A stretch of 64,000 nt of DNA, taken from Nostoc commune NIES-4072 (lineage in GTDB: Bacteria; Cyanobacteriota; Cyanobacteriia; Cyanobacteriales; Nostocaceae). The DNA is taken from contig NZ_BDUD01000001.1 of the NCBI RefSeq assembly GCF_003113895.1, forward strand, positions 962,416-1,026,415, in the 5' to 3' direction. The position numbers and the translations under genes were made by a program. Numbering within the stretch: position 1 is the first letter of the stretch; each line of letters begins with the position of its first letter. Shown one piece after another: positions 27,096 through 36,794 of this stretch. A model generated the notes under the pieces. That model searched no databases and had not been told where the DNA came from. It saw nothing but the letters and a program-made list of their open reading frames with translations.

Positions 27096-29201
27096 TCAGG
27101 TAACACCAAAGACAATCACTAAGCCCAAAACCGCCCCAAACACAATCAAGGCATAGAATTGAGCGCGACCATTTTCTAGGTACTTCAGACCTTCACCGCT
27201 AACAAGGGTGAAAAAGCCTGTGAGGTTAACAGCGCCATCGACAACGCGGAAGTCAACTTCCATGACTTGTCTAGCTACGCGACGCAAGCCGAGGACAAAA
27301 ACCCGATGGTAAATGTCATCAAAGTACCACTTATTGAGGGATAACTCATAAAGTGGTTGGATTTTAGCAGCGATCGCAGCCGGGTCAATTTTACGGCGCA
27401 AATACATCAGCGAAGCCAGGGTAATCGCAATCAAAGAAATTCCGACTGAGGCACCCGCCATGATGTAGAATTCCGTCGGATTGAACTCGGCAGCCTTTTC
27501 TATAACTTCGGAGAGGGTTTCACTAGGAGGAAAGATAAACTCTTCAAAATAATTGGCGTAGGGAGTTCCCACCAAACCAATCAAAATCGAAGGCACAGCC
27601 AACAGTGCCAACGGCAGCGTCATCGTCCACGGCGATTCGTGGGGGGAGTCGCTGTGATGCCCGTGGGAGTCATGGGAATCATGCTGCTGACTAGTTGCCG
27701 CCAATTCTCCTTTCTTCATCGCCCCAGGCCCAAAATTCGGGACTGGTTCTTCTGACTCTAATTCCAGGACAATTGTCGCCGCAGCTCTCTTGAGTTTTTC
27801 CTTAATTTTCTCGTCATTACCCCGGAATTTGCCTTCAAATGTCGAGAAATACATTCTAAACATATAGAAAGCTGTAATCCCGGCTGTTAGCCAGCCGATA
27901 AACCAGAGGAGTGGATTAGCTTCAAAAGCCTTCCCTAAAATTTCATCTTTTGACCAGAAACCAGCAAAGGGTGGAATACCAGAAATTGCCAAGCAACCAA
28001 TCAAAAAGGTAGTTGCTGTGACGGGCATATACTTTCGCAGTCCACCCATCAAACGCATATCTTGCGCTAAAGCGGGGTCGTGTCCAACGACACCTTCCAT
28101 ACCATGAATTACAGAACCTGAACCCAAGAACAGCATCGCCTTGAAATAGGCGTGGGTCATTAGGTGGAATAGTCCAGCACTGTAGGAACCTATTCCCATT
28201 GCCATCACCATGTAACCAAGTTGGGAAATGGTGGAGTAAGCCAAGCCTTTTTTAATGTCGTTTTGGGTAATGGCAATGGTTGCCCCCAAAAACGCCGTAA
28301 ACGCCCCAGTAAAGGCAATGACATTCATTGCGGCTGGAACGTCTTCAAATACTGGATACATCCGGGCAATTAGGAAAACACCAGCCGCCACCATTGTTGC
28401 CGCGTGAATCAAGGCAGAAATGGGGGTGGGGCCTTCCATCGCATCTGGTAGCCAGACGTGGAGGGGGAATTGGGCTGATTTTGCAACTGGGCCTAAGAAA
28501 ACTAAAATCGCAAACAGGACAGCGAGAAAATTGCTGATAGAACCTGATTCGACAAGTTGGGCGAGGCGATCGCCCATGATATTAAAATCAAAGCTTCCTG
28601 TTGCCCAGAACAGCCCTAAAATGCCGAGTAATAGACCAAAGTCGCCCACGCGGTTGGTCACAAACGCTTTTTGAGCGGCATCTGCTGCTGACTTGCGATC
28701 GTACCAAAAACCGACCAGCAAGTAGGAACACATCCCGACCAGTTCCCAGAATATATAAATCTGTACTAGGTTGGGGCTGACCACCAGACCTAACATTGAA
28801 GAGCCAAACAAACTGAGATAGGCGTAAAACCGCACGTAACCGGGATCGTGAGCCATGTAGCCATCGGTGTAAACCATGACTAACAACGCTACCGTTGTTA
28901 CAATCACCAGCATTAGGGCTGTCAGGTGGTCAATAGTGTAGCCCATGCTCAGGTGGAAATTACCTGCTGCCGCCCATTCAAAGGTGCGAATATAAGCTGG
29001 GTGTCCTTGAATTTGACTCCAGAGCAAGGCAAGCGACAGCGCCATAGCTGCTCCCATCATGGAGATAATCACCACAGCATTAAGCTGGCGGAGGCGGTTT
29101 GTCACCTGATTCAACGAGATTAACCCTAGACCGACCAGCATTGCCCCAAGAAGAGGGAACACCGGAATCAGCCAGGCATACTGATAGATTACTTCCATCA
29201 C
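27096..29201 (-). CDS. ndhF: NAD(P)H-quinone oxidoreductase subunit 5 (NdhF1-type)
   Basis: A 701-residue membrane protein with about 15-16 helices, the distal proton-pumping subunit of NDH-1. Motifs include YIFWELVGMCSYLLVGFWYDR (Glu of the channel, with the core WELVGMCSYLLVGFW), AQFPLHVWLPDAMEGPTPISAL, HAATMVAAGVFLIARM and the long C-terminal amphipathic arm. A His-rich loop (SQQHDSHDSHGHHSDSPH, near residue 510) precedes the last helices. The NdhF1 type (respiration and cyclic flow, NDH-1L) is favoured by similarity. MM at the start allows 29201 or 29198; MEVIYQYAWLIPV is the usual beginning. It is upstream of and on the same strand as ndhD. Confidence 0.93.
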   Translation of the reverse strand: MMEVIYQYAWLIPVFPLLGAMLVGLGLISLNQVTNRLRQLNAVVIISMMGAAMALSLALLWSQIQGHPAYIRTFEWAAAGNFHLSMGYTIDHLTALMLVIVTTVALLVMVYTDGYMAHDPGYVRFYAYLSLFGSSMLGLVVSPNLVQIYIFWELVGMCSYLLVGFWYDRKSAADAAQKAFVTNRVGDFGLLLGILGLFWATGSFDFNIMGDRLAQLVESGSISNFLAVLFAILVFLGPVAKSAQFPLHVWLPDAMEGPTPISALIHAATMVAAGVFLIARMYPVFEDVPAAMNVIAFTGAFTAFLGATIAITQNDIKKGLAYSTISQLGYMVMAMGIGSYSAGLFHLMTHAYFKAMLFLGSGSVIHGMEGVVGHDPALAQDMRLMGGLRKYMPVTATTFLIGCLAISGIPPFAGFWSKDEILGKAFEANPLLWFIGWLTAGITAFYMFRMYFSTFEGKFRGNDEKIKEKLKRAAATIVLELESEEPVPNFGPGAMKKGELAATSQQHDSHDSHGHHSDSPHESPWTMTLPLALLAVPSILIGLVGTPYANYFEEFIFPPSETLSEVIEKAAEFNPTEFYIMAGASVGISLIAITLASLMYLRRKIDPAAIAAKIQPLYELSLNKWYFDDIYHRVFVLGLRRVARQVMEVDFRVVDGAVNLTGFFTLVSGEGLKYLENGRAQFYALIVFGAVLGLVIVFGVT

Positions 29202-29280
29202 TGACGCCTACTTTTAAAATTCTTGATTAGCGTGTCCAAACTGTTAATAATTGTGACACACACCCTTTAGGATAAAATAA

Positions 29281-29305
29281 CCCACCCAAGACTGAGTTGG
29301 GTGGG
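29281..29305 (-). terminator. Intrinsic terminator after the thioredoxin gene
   Basis: On the minus strand CCCACCCAA-CTCAGTC-TTGGGTGGG is a perfect 9-bp stem followed by TTATTTTAT. It lies between the thioredoxin stop and the ndhF start and would insulate ndhF from upstream transcription. Confidence 0.75.
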
Positions 29306-29329
29306 GTGTTAAGCATGGTTTTAGATTTG

Positions 29330-29395
29330 GTCATTAGTCTTTAGTCATTAGTCATTAGTCATTGGTCATTGGTCATTAGTTTTTAGCCCCATGCC
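29330..29395. repeat. Tandem heptamer repeat (TCATTAG/TCATTGG)
   Basis: About eight consecutive units of TCATTAG or TCATTGG. This is a typical Nostoc short tandem repeat; related units occur at 32455-32470 and 59345-59400. Confidence 0.85.
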
Positions 29396-29418
29396 CCATG
29401 CCCAATACCCAATATCCA

Positions 29419-29805
29419 TCAGGCTGACCGACACTCTAAGTCCACTGTTTTTGAACTTTTGTAAATTTTAGAGCTACTGGCGTACCTAGCTTTAATCTCT
29501 TCTAAAGCTAGACGTAAATCTTCTCTACCGCGAAAGCATTCCAAGCGATGGCGAATAGTGCCATTTTCTATCAATAGTAAAGTAGGTAGTGATTTGAGCC
29601 TATAAGTATTAGACAGTTTAAAATTTTGATCGGCGTTAACCCCAACTAATTTAATTTCTTCCCCACATTGGGCTTGAAATTGCAATAACAGTGGGTGAAT
29701 AATCCGACACAAGCCACACCAAGGTGCTTCAAAATTAACTAAAACAGGAATAGGTGATTCTAAAACTTCTTGAGTAAATGTCCGCTCACTAACCGACAAC
29801 ACCAT
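29419..29805 (-). CDS. Thioredoxin family protein with a CGLC active site
   Basis: A 128-residue thioredoxin-fold protein with LVNFEAPWCGLCRIIHPLLLQF (Cys near 30 and 33), VGVNADQNFKLSNTYRLKSLPTLLLIENG (cis-Pro in SLPTLLL) and a C-terminal extension of about 20 residues (YASSSKIYKSSKTVDLECRSA). The usual CGPC is CGLC here, a change at the position that tunes redox potential. It is cytosolic, without a signal peptide. Cyanobacteria carry several divergent thioredoxins; this one cannot be assigned to a named type with certainty. Confidence 0.85.
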   Translation of the reverse strand: MVLSVSERTFTQEVLESPIPVLVNFEAPWCGLCRIIHPLLLQFQAQCGEEIKLVGVNADQNFKLSNTYRLKSLPTLLLIENGTIRHRLECFRGREDLRLALEEIKARYASSSKIYKSSKTVDLECRSA

Positions 29806-30220
29806 GACGCCTCTTGGATTATAAGGTTTTTATATTAAACTACCTATCAGCATTGAAGTGAAAGATTGGCAAGTCAGTAACTGCCGATAGATGCTTTCAG
29901 GAACCAAATCTCAGGACACAGCATAAATTAAGCAAAAATTGAGCGCGTTGATGTGTCTCTGACAAAAAAGCCACCGTGGAAGTCGCACTGGCTTTTTTGG
30001 ACGTTAGGCTCCTGATTGCCGTGGCCATCTGGGGATTTGACTGAATCTGCCATTTTTTCCCAAGGAAAGGTAACTGACTAACAACTACCAATTTAAAATC
30101 TTAACTCGACTCAGACCACCCCCATCTGTAGATGTTTGAACTTATCGTACATTGATTTAGGGCAATTGATAAGCTGAAATCCTCATCTATTTTGGATTTT
30201 ATGCTGACACTGGGGATCGC
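29806..30220. other. Intergenic region with a strong hairpin
   Basis: About 415 bases without a supported gene; the only notable element is the perfect 11-bp stem at 29963-29999. The upstream control region of the thioredoxin gene lies at 29806-29960. Confidence 0.5.
29963..29999. terminator. Bidirectional-type terminator hairpin
   Basis: CAAAAAAGCCA (29963-29973) and TGGCTTTTTTG (29989-29999) are perfect 11-bp arms, so both strands have a GCC/GGC stem ending in a T-run. On the minus strand it could end transcription from the NnrU-like gene, although that stop is 220 bases away; it may instead end an unannotated small transcript. Confidence 0.7.
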
Positions 30221-30994
30221 TTAGATTTCCCATCTTATCTTACTAGTTGCTTCCAGCAACAGAGGGTGCGACAACCAAAGCAAAGCTATGAAAATGGCAA
30301 CTCCCAAATAAGAAGGACGAAGAAATTCGTGCCATTTGATAGATTGACGCCCGTCGATAATTGCTTTAAAGGGAATAATTGAAGTTCGTTGTTTGGCAAT
30401 TTCAAAGGCTTCCCCATAGCGATCGCTTAAACGGCGATCGCCGTGCCAAACTCCAAACAAGTGATGCAACACCAATCCAATGGAAGTCACAAGTGTAAAG
30501 GTAGTACCCAGCCACAGAGTATGGGCAACACACCAAATTATTTGTCCTACCATCTGGGGATGACGGGTAATCCGAATAATTCCTGTTTCATACAGATGAA
30601 CTTGGGGCTTTTGAATGGCAGCAATTTCTAGTAGATTGAAGGTAGCAGGATATAAAAATAAAAACGAGATAGCTGACAGCAGCCAAACAAATTCTCGCAC
30701 TCCTGGTACTCCTTGTACCTGCCAAAGTTGCAAACCATCATATCGATGCCCAAAAAAGTAAATAATTAATATTACAGCCAACGGTAGGCTGACTAATGCA
30801 AAGAGAACGCGATAAAGCCTTGGGCCAATATATTTTTCGGCCTTTGGACGCAAAGCAGCGCCTCCACTGTGAGCGATCGCAAAAACTATTTGTAGCCCCA
30901 GCATGACAAAATGACTGGGTGTCAACCAAGAAATCAACAGCATATACACGTGAAATAATTTAAAGAAAATGGAACTCAGTACAACCAATACCAC
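30221..30994 (-). CDS. NnrU family membrane protein (Z-ISO-like)
   Basis: A 257-residue integral membrane protein with six or seven helices. FAIAHSGGAALRPKAEKYIGPRLYRV (core HSGGAALRPKAE), GIIRITRHPQMVGQIIWCVAH and HLFGVWHGDRRLSDRYGE are NnrU-family blocks with conserved His residues. The plant relative Z-ISO is the haem-containing 15-cis-zeta-carotene isomerase; in bacteria NnrU was linked to nitrite/NO metabolism. A carotenoid isomerase role here is possible but unproven. The start could be ATG 30994 or ATG 30943 (MLLISWLTPSHF). It is divergent from the RbcR gene across a short shared promoter region. Confidence 0.78.
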   Translation of the reverse strand: MVLVVLSSIFFKLFHVYMLLISWLTPSHFVMLGLQIVFAIAHSGGAALRPKAEKYIGPRLYRVLFALVSLPLAVILIIYFFGHRYDGLQLWQVQGVPGVREFVWLLSAISFLFLYPATFNLLEIAAIQKPQVHLYETGIIRITRHPQMVGQIIWCVAHTLWLGTTFTLVTSIGLVLHHLFGVWHGDRRLSDRYGEAFEIAKQRTSIIPFKAIIDGRQSIKWHEFLRPSYLGVAIFIALLWLSHPLLLEATSKIRWEI

Positions 30995-31153
30995 AAAGTA
31001 TTCAAAGGGAGACTTTAGTCAAGATGTTGTGCTACTGTCTTTTTCGAGTCAAGTGTTCAAGTTTAATATGCAACAAATCATACCTGGCTGATTGTTGCCA
31101 AAGCTGATTTGTTGTGTGCATCCGCTCCTTTCAAAGTTTGTGGTTTGAGCCTT

Positions 31154-32167
31154 ATGTCTGACCTTCCTTTCACTTTAGATCAGTTACGTATTTTAAAAGC
31201 GATCGCACAAGAAGGAAGCTTCAAGCGCGCCGCTGATAGTCTTTATGTTTCGCAACCTGCCGTCAGCTTGCAAGTGCAAAATCTGGAACGGCAGCTAGAT
31301 GTCCCCCTATTTGATCGGGGAGGACGACGCGCCCAATTAACCGAAGCAGGACATCTACTCCTAAGTTACGGTGAAAAAATCCTCAGTCTGTGTCAGGAAA
31401 CCTGCCGCGCCATCGAGGATTTACAAAATCTCCAAGGCGGTACTTTAATTGTTGGTGCTTCTCAAACCACCGGCACTTATCTTTTGCCCAAGATGATCGG
31501 TATGTTCCGACAAAAATATCCAGATGTGGCAGTACAATTACACGTCCATTCTACCCGACGGACTGCTTGGAGTGTCGCTAACGGACAAGTTGATTTGGCA
31601 ATTATCGGCGGTGAAATTCCTGGTGAACTCTCAGAATCCTTAGAAGTTATTTCTTACGCTGAAGACGAACTAGCGCTCATTTTACCTGTCTTTCATCCCT
31701 TTAGCAAACTGGAAAAGATCCAAAAAGAAGATTTATACAGATTACAATTCATTGCCTTAGATTCCCAATCGACTATCCGCAAAGTAATTGACCAAGTGCT
31801 AGCACGCTGTGAAATTGATACCAGACGTTTTAAGATTGAAATGGAATTAAATTCCATTGAAGCAATTAAAAATGCTGTGCAATCTGGTTTGGGGGCTGCC
31901 TTTGTTTCAACTAGCGCGATCGCTAAAGAGTTACAAATGGGTGTTCTTCACCGTACCCCCATTGAAGGCGTTGTCGTCAAACGGACACTGTGGCTGATTT
32001 TTAATCCTAATCGCTATAGATCCAAGGCCGCAGAAGCTTTTAGTCGGGAAATTTTGCCCCAGTTTGCTAATCCTGGATGGAGTAAAGATGTGTTAGCATT
32101 GGCACAAAAAACCATAGTAATATCTACATTGGATATAGCGACGTCTACCTCTGCCGCCGATGACTAA
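31154..32167 (+). CDS. rbcR: LysR-type regulator, RbcR group
   Basis: About 337 residues. The N-terminal winged helix-turn-helix is [40 protein letters not shown] (core [18 protein letters not shown]), followed by the effector domain ([36 protein letters not shown]). The sequence is very like cyanobacterial and plastid RbcR/Ycf30, which activates the Rubisco operon in response to carbon metabolites. ATG 31154 ([11 protein letters not shown]) is preferred; the frame extends 15 codons upstream without conservation. Position near ndhF/ndhD fits the known neighbourhood of this regulator in cyanobacteria (recollection, not searched). Confidence 0.8.
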   Translation: MSDLPFTLDQLRILKAIAQEGSFKRAADSLYVSQPAVSLQVQNLERQLDVPLFDRGGRRAQLTEAGHLLLSYGEKILSLCQETCRAIEDLQNLQGGTLIVGASQTTGTYLLPKMIGMFRQKYPDVAVQLHVHSTRRTAWSVANGQVDLAIIGGEIPGELSESLEVISYAEDELALILPVFHPFSKLEKIQKEDLYRLQFIALDSQSTIRKVIDQVLARCEIDTRRFKIEMELNSIEAIKNAVQSGLGAAFVSTSAIAKELQMGVLHRTPIEGVVVKRTLWLIFNPNRYRSKAAEAFSREILPQFANPGWSKDVLALAQKTIVISTLDIATSTSAADD

Positions 32168-32475
32168 AATCTAGTGATTAGTCCTACCTTTATGGCATCT
32201 ACGTCATTTGTCCAATGTTTTTTGTAAATGACCAATAAGCAAATAATTCGTAATGACGCTTCTGCGGACGCTCGATTACTCGCTACCGCTTCGCTAACGC
32301 TAACGTAATTCGTAATTATTATTTCATAGCTTTTCCCGTAGCAAAGCTAAGAATTTGACATTAGTAAAAAGTTTCCTGATCTTGATAAAGAAGTTTAGTT
32401 TCTATGTAACTTGAATGAATTACGAATTACGCATTATCAATTACGAATTATTTTGACTAATGACTAATCACGAAA
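32168..32475. other. Intergenic repeats before the kinase gene
   Basis: About 308 bases without a gene. 32250-32315 has a REP-like block (GACGCTTCTGCGGACGCTCG and CGCTACCGCTTCGCTAACGC), and 32410-32460 repeated ATTACGAATTACG units. Confidence 0.6.
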
Positions 32476-33873
32476 ATGGAAGTTTACTGTACTCGTCCAC
32501 GTTGCCCACGCCCACAAAACTATTTTGCCGATTTAGATGATATTACAACGCTGAAAACAACGCAGCAAAAGTACTGTACTACCTGTGGTATGCCATTGCT
32601 GCTAGATGGTCGATATGTCCCCGTGAAGCTACTGGGAAGGGGGGGATTTGGAGCAGCCTTTTTGGCACGCGATCGCCGAATACCGGGAATGCGTCAATGC
32701 GTAGTTAAGCAGTTTCAACCTGCGGGAAATTTAAGCTTAAGTCAACTGCAACAAGCACAGTTGATGTTTGAGAGAGAGGCAGAAGTTTTATCACAACTAG
32801 GTAACGATCACGAGCAAATCCCTGACTTGTTTGCTTTCTTTCCAGTCATAGTTAATGGTTTACAACCAGGACAACAAGACCAGTTTTTTTACTTGGTACA
32901 AGAATACATTGATGGGCAAAACTTAGAGGAAGAATTAGTTCAACAAGGCAAATTTTCTGAGCAGCAAGTGTTGGAGGTGCTGCAAGAAATCCTGAAGGTG
33001 CTAAAGTTTGTCCATCATAGAGGCATTATTCACAGAGATATTAAACCCTCTAACATCATGCGCCGTCGTGATGGCAGACTTTTTTTACTAGATTTTGGCG
33101 CAGTTAAGCAAGTAACAAATGTTGCACTTGGTTCTGCTGCTTCTTCCACAGGAATTTATTCTATGGGATTTGCACCGCCTGAGCAGATGGCTGGGGGTCA
33201 AGTCTTCCCATCTACGGATTTATACGCTTTGGCTGTAACTATTATTATTTTGTTGACAAACAAAGAAGCAGTTCAACTATTTGATGCCTATAGCAACCAG
33301 TGGAAATGGCGAATGCAAGTGACTGTCAGCCCTCGCCTTGCTGATATTTTAGATAAAATGCTGCTACCTGCTGCTAATCAGCGTTTCCAGTCAGCTCAAG
33401 AGGTTTTAGATGCACTTAACTCACAGGCGGCTCAAGCTTCTACACAATTTAATTCGCCTTCTGTAACACTTCCGCCACAACCACCCAATCCTAGTCCCGT
33501 CGTCCCCCGCCCACCAACTCAACCAGCGTTTTCGACAGTGGAATTATTGGGCGGGGCGGCATTTAGTGGATTTGAAGGGGCATTAATTGCGATCGCTCTC
33601 TTTAGTCTAGTAAAATCATCAATAGTTACTTTAAGTATTGCATTTGTAATTTTGGGGATACTGATATTTGCCCAAACTAGACGGTGGATTGAAAAGTTCG
33701 ATTTATTAATTATTCCAACAATTAGTTTTGCGATTATTTTTTTTCTCCCTTTTTTACAAGGGGGGCTTGGCATTAAAGCAGTAGTTTTTTTAGCAGTTGG
33801 AGGAAGCTTAGTAGCGATTTCCTTAACAGCCGTGTTTCGACTTATTTATAAATTATTATCTCTCTTACTTTAA
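32476..33873 (+). CDS. Membrane-bound Ser/Thr protein kinase with zinc-ribbon N-terminus
   Basis: A 465-residue protein. Cys 5, 10, 34 and 37 (YCTRPRC; YCTTCGMP) form a zinc-ribbon-like head, as in many cyanobacterial kinases. The kinase domain follows (about 45-310): glycine loop LLGRGGFGAAF, Lys in CVVKQF, catalytic HRRGIIHRDIKPSNIM, metal DFGAVKQV and APPEQM. All catalytic residues are present. A Pro-rich linker (325-350) leads to four C-terminal membrane helices. The next gene starts 26 bases later and is a membrane-anchored phosphate-binding-like protein, suggesting an operon in which the kinase and sensors or receptors work together (inference). Confidence 0.88.
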   Translation: MEVYCTRPRCPRPQNYFADLDDITTLKTTQQKYCTTCGMPLLLDGRYVPVKLLGRGGFGAAFLARDRRIPGMRQCVVKQFQPAGNLSLSQLQQAQLMFEREAEVLSQLGNDHEQIPDLFAFFPVIVNGLQPGQQDQFFYLVQEYIDGQNLEEELVQQGKFSEQQVLEVLQEILKVLKFVHHRGIIHRDIKPSNIMRRRDGRLFLLDFGAVKQVTNVALGSAASSTGIYSMGFAPPEQMAGGQVFPSTDLYALAVTIIILLTNKEAVQLFDAYSNQWKWRMQVTVSPRLADILDKMLLPAANQRFQSAQEVLDALNSQAAQASTQFNSPSVTLPPQPPNPSPVVPRPPTQPAFSTVELLGGAAFSGFEGALIAIALFSLVKSSIVTLSIAFVILGILIFAQTRRWIEKFDLLIIPTISFAIIFFLPFLQGGLGIKAVVFLAVGGSLVAISLTAVFRLIYKLLSLLL

Positions 33874-33899
33874 AAAACTTTTGGTGCTAACAGCTAACT

Positions 33900-34946
33900 A
33901 TGTCTCAAAAAAATGAAACACTTAGTCTTTTCTTAGCTGCTATCATCACCATTGGCTTAATATTTAGTGGCTTATGGTTTTTTATGGAACGGTGGGCGCA
34001 ACTAAATGGAACTGTTGCTAAACCTTTGGGGAGTAGCAACACAGATAATCCCACAAAGCAGTTTGTCAACAACAAATGTGACGTACCAAATCTCCCAGAG
34101 GGAACGTTTAACTATGGTGGTAGCACAACCTGGGCACCCATCCGTAAAGACGTAGACTCTGTACTAAAAAGCTTGTGTCCTCAATTTACTTTACGCTATA
34201 CTCAACCTCCTTCAGGTCAACCAGGATCTGGAACCGGCATTCGGATGTTGATAGATAATCAACTAGCTTTTTCTCAATCTTCTCGCTCAGTTAAAGCTGA
34301 AGAAAATGCTGAAGCTAAACAAAAAGGATTTAGTTTGAAAGAAATTCCGGTGGCGATTGATGGAATTGCGATCGCAGTTAACCAAAATCTTAATATTTCT
34401 GGTTTAACTGTGGCTCAACTCAAAGATATCTACACTGGCAAAATTACTAATTGGCAACAGGTAAGTGGGCCAAATTTACCAATTACAGTCTACTCTCGCA
34501 GTAAAGAAGCTGGGGGAACAGTCGAGTTCTTTGTAGAAAATGTTTTAAATAAAGAGAATTTTGGTAATAACGTTAATTACATTAGTACCACAACAGAAGC
34601 AGTACGAAAAGTAGCTGCAAGTCCTGGTGGAATTTATTATGCTTCTGCCCCAGAGGTTGTACCCCAGTGTATGATTAAAACTCTACCACTAGGGCGGACA
34701 AGCGGTCAATTTGTGCCTCCCTACCAAGAACCCCTTGTACCTCAATCTGAATGTCCCAATAAACGTAACCAGTTGAATAGTCAGGCGTTTCGTAGTGGAG
34801 ATTATGCAATTACTCGGAATTTATTTGTAATTGTTAAACAGAACGGTCAAACAGATCAGCAAGCTGGGGAAGCTTATGCAAATTGGCTGCTGACACCTCA
34901 GAGTCAAGAACTAATTGAAAAAGCTGGATTTGTCAGAATTAAATGA
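33900..34946 (+). CDS. Membrane-anchored PstS-like substrate-binding protein A
   Basis: A 348-residue protein starting MSQKNETLSLFLAAIITIGL, a signal anchor with one helix (residues 8-30), then a PBP_like_2/PstS domain: GTFNYGGSTTWAPIRK, GSGTGIRMLIDNQLAFSQSSR, IPVAIDGIAIAVN, LKDIYTGKITNWQQV and GGTVEFFVENVL. These match periplasmic phosphate-binding proteins. No ABC permease or ATPase genes are near, so it more likely senses or delivers a ligand than feeds a local transporter. It forms a cluster with the kinase and two further proteins sharing the MSQKNET start. Confidence 0.82.
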   Translation: MSQKNETLSLFLAAIITIGLIFSGLWFFMERWAQLNGTVAKPLGSSNTDNPTKQFVNNKCDVPNLPEGTFNYGGSTTWAPIRKDVDSVLKSLCPQFTLRYTQPPSGQPGSGTGIRMLIDNQLAFSQSSRSVKAEENAEAKQKGFSLKEIPVAIDGIAIAVNQNLNISGLTVAQLKDIYTGKITNWQQVSGPNLPITVYSRSKEAGGTVEFFVENVLNKENFGNNVNYISTTTEAVRKVAASPGGIYYASAPEVVPQCMIKTLPLGRTSGQFVPPYQEPLVPQSECPNKRNQLNSQAFRSGDYAITRNLFVIVKQNGQTDQQAGEAYANWLLTPQSQELIEKAGFVRIK

Positions 34947-35099
34947 TCCAAATTGTTAAATTTAGCGAAATAATCCAACTAGGGTTTATACAAATTTCTT
35001 AAATTATTATTTATCGTGCATCTGGAATAGTTCGTTTTTTACCTACAGACATAAGTTTTACAAAAAATAAACATTTTTTTACTTTATTGAAATTTGTTC

Positions 35100-36497
35100 A
35101 TGTCACAAAAGAATGAAACTAAAATTTTAGCTTTGACCCTGCTGTTGACCGTTGGAATAGTTGGCGGTAGTGTTTGGTGGTTTACTAACAATGGGGTGAA
35201 ATTTAGTAATAGTATCACTCAAAATCCAGAAACAGGTAGCAATTCATCCTTACAAGACCGCATTAGTTTTGGGGAAAAATCCTTGACTCCGGGTGATATT
35301 TCTCCAGTTAAAAAAGAAGGAGTACAGGCGATCGCAGCTAAAAGTTATGATAAAGCGATCGCTAATTTCACAGATGCCCTAAAACTCAAGCGTAACGATC
35401 CAGAAACGCTAATTTTTCTGAATAATGCCCGCATTGGTTCTTCCAAGAGCTACACAATTATGGCTTCTGTACCATTCGGGACTGACCCCAATGCTACTTT
35501 AGAAATTTTGCGTGGTATTGCCCAAGCCCAAAATGAAATTAATACCTCTGGAGGAGTCAAGGGAGTACCGTTAAGGGTAGGAATAGCTAACGACGATGAC
35601 AATCCAGAAATAGCCAAGCAAATCGCTTCCAACCTAGTCAGCAATTCAGAAGTATTAGGTGTAGTTGGGCCTAATACTAGCGATTCCACCTTAGCAGCCG
35701 GTACTATTTATACTTCAGGACAACTAGTAGCAATTTCCCCTACAAGTACATCTGTAAAAATTTCTAACTTTAGCCGCTACGTTTTTCGCACGGTTCCGAG
35801 TGATTTTATGGCTGCTAGAACTTTAGCCAACTACATGGTAAGAACCTTGCAGAAGAAAAATGCAGTGATTTTCTTTAATTCTCAGAGTAACTATAGTCAG
35901 TCCTTAAAGTCGGAGTTTGTCTCATCTGTTTCCCTGGAAGGTGGACAAGTATCTAGCGAATTTGATTTGTCTCAGGTGGGTTTTAGTGCGGTTAAAAGTG
36001 TAGAACAAGCAACTAAGCAAGGTGCAGAAGTGTTGATGTTAGCTGCTAACACTGAAACTCTTGATAAAGCGCTGCAAGTAATTCAGATTAATCAGAAAAA
36101 GTTAACTCTGCTGGCGGGAGATGATGTTTACACCGCTAAAACTTTAGAAATTGGCAGAGAACAAGCTGTGGGAATGGTATTGGCAGTTCCTTGGCATATT
36201 GATGGCGCTCCCAAGTCAAATTTTCCTCAGAAATCCCGGCAGTTATGGGGCGGTGATGTGAGTTGGCGAAGTGCCCTTAGCTATGATGCCACTGTAGCTC
36301 TGATTGAGGCATTAAAACGCAACCCCACACGTTCTGGAGTACAACTTGCACTCTTATCTTCTGACTTTTCTACCACTGGTGCTTCTGGTACAATTCGGTT
36401 TTTAGCATCAGGCGATCGCAATGCGCCAGTCCAACTTGTAAAAATTGTTCCTGGTTCCCGCTCCCGCACGGGTTATGACTTTGAACCAGTGCGTTAA
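35100..36497 (+). CDS. Membrane-anchored type-I periplasmic binding protein with a TPR-like region
   Basis: About 465 residues starting MSQKNETKILALTLLLTVGI, the same signal anchor as its neighbours. Residues about 75-115 (GVQAIAAKSYDKAIANFTDALKLK) look like one TPR unit, followed by a Peripla_BP_6/LivJ-like domain (NEINTSGGVKGVPLRVGIANDD, VLGVVGPNTSDSTLAAG, RTVPSDFMAARTLANYM). The fold binds amino acids or other small ligands. ATG 35100 is chosen over an in-frame ATG 35094 because it gives the shared MSQKNET start. It has no adjacent transporter components. Confidence 0.8.
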   Translation: MSQKNETKILALTLLLTVGIVGGSVWWFTNNGVKFSNSITQNPETGSNSSLQDRISFGEKSLTPGDISPVKKEGVQAIAAKSYDKAIANFTDALKLKRNDPETLIFLNNARIGSSKSYTIMASVPFGTDPNATLEILRGIAQAQNEINTSGGVKGVPLRVGIANDDDNPEIAKQIASNLVSNSEVLGVVGPNTSDSTLAAGTIYTSGQLVAISPTSTSVKISNFSRYVFRTVPSDFMAARTLANYMVRTLQKKNAVIFFNSQSNYSQSLKSEFVSSVSLEGGQVSSEFDLSQVGFSAVKSVEQATKQGAEVLMLAANTETLDKALQVIQINQKKLTLLAGDDVYTAKTLEIGREQAVGMVLAVPWHIDGAPKSNFPQKSRQLWGGDVSWRSALSYDATVALIEALKRNPTRSGVQLALLSSDFSTTGASGTIRFLASGDRNAPVQLVKIVPGSRSRTGYDFEPVR

Positions 36498-36794
36498 TCA
36501 GCAATAAAAAATTAAAAATTAACCAATACTTAACCTGGAAAAACCCTCAAAATGAGAAATTGAACTTTATAGGGAAAAATTTTACTGTCAATTTATTCTT
36601 GCCAGCGCTCAAATTTTGAGAAAACAGACGAATAATCCAAGGGAGATTTATTATACCTTGGAATTTATTGTAGTAAAAAGTGAGGATTTGTCAGCATTTG
36701 TTAATAAAACACCCGTCCTCCAAATACAATTTCAAATAGCAAGCACTTATCAAGTTAAGCATTTGTATTGAATGGACGCGTGAGTAATTATACT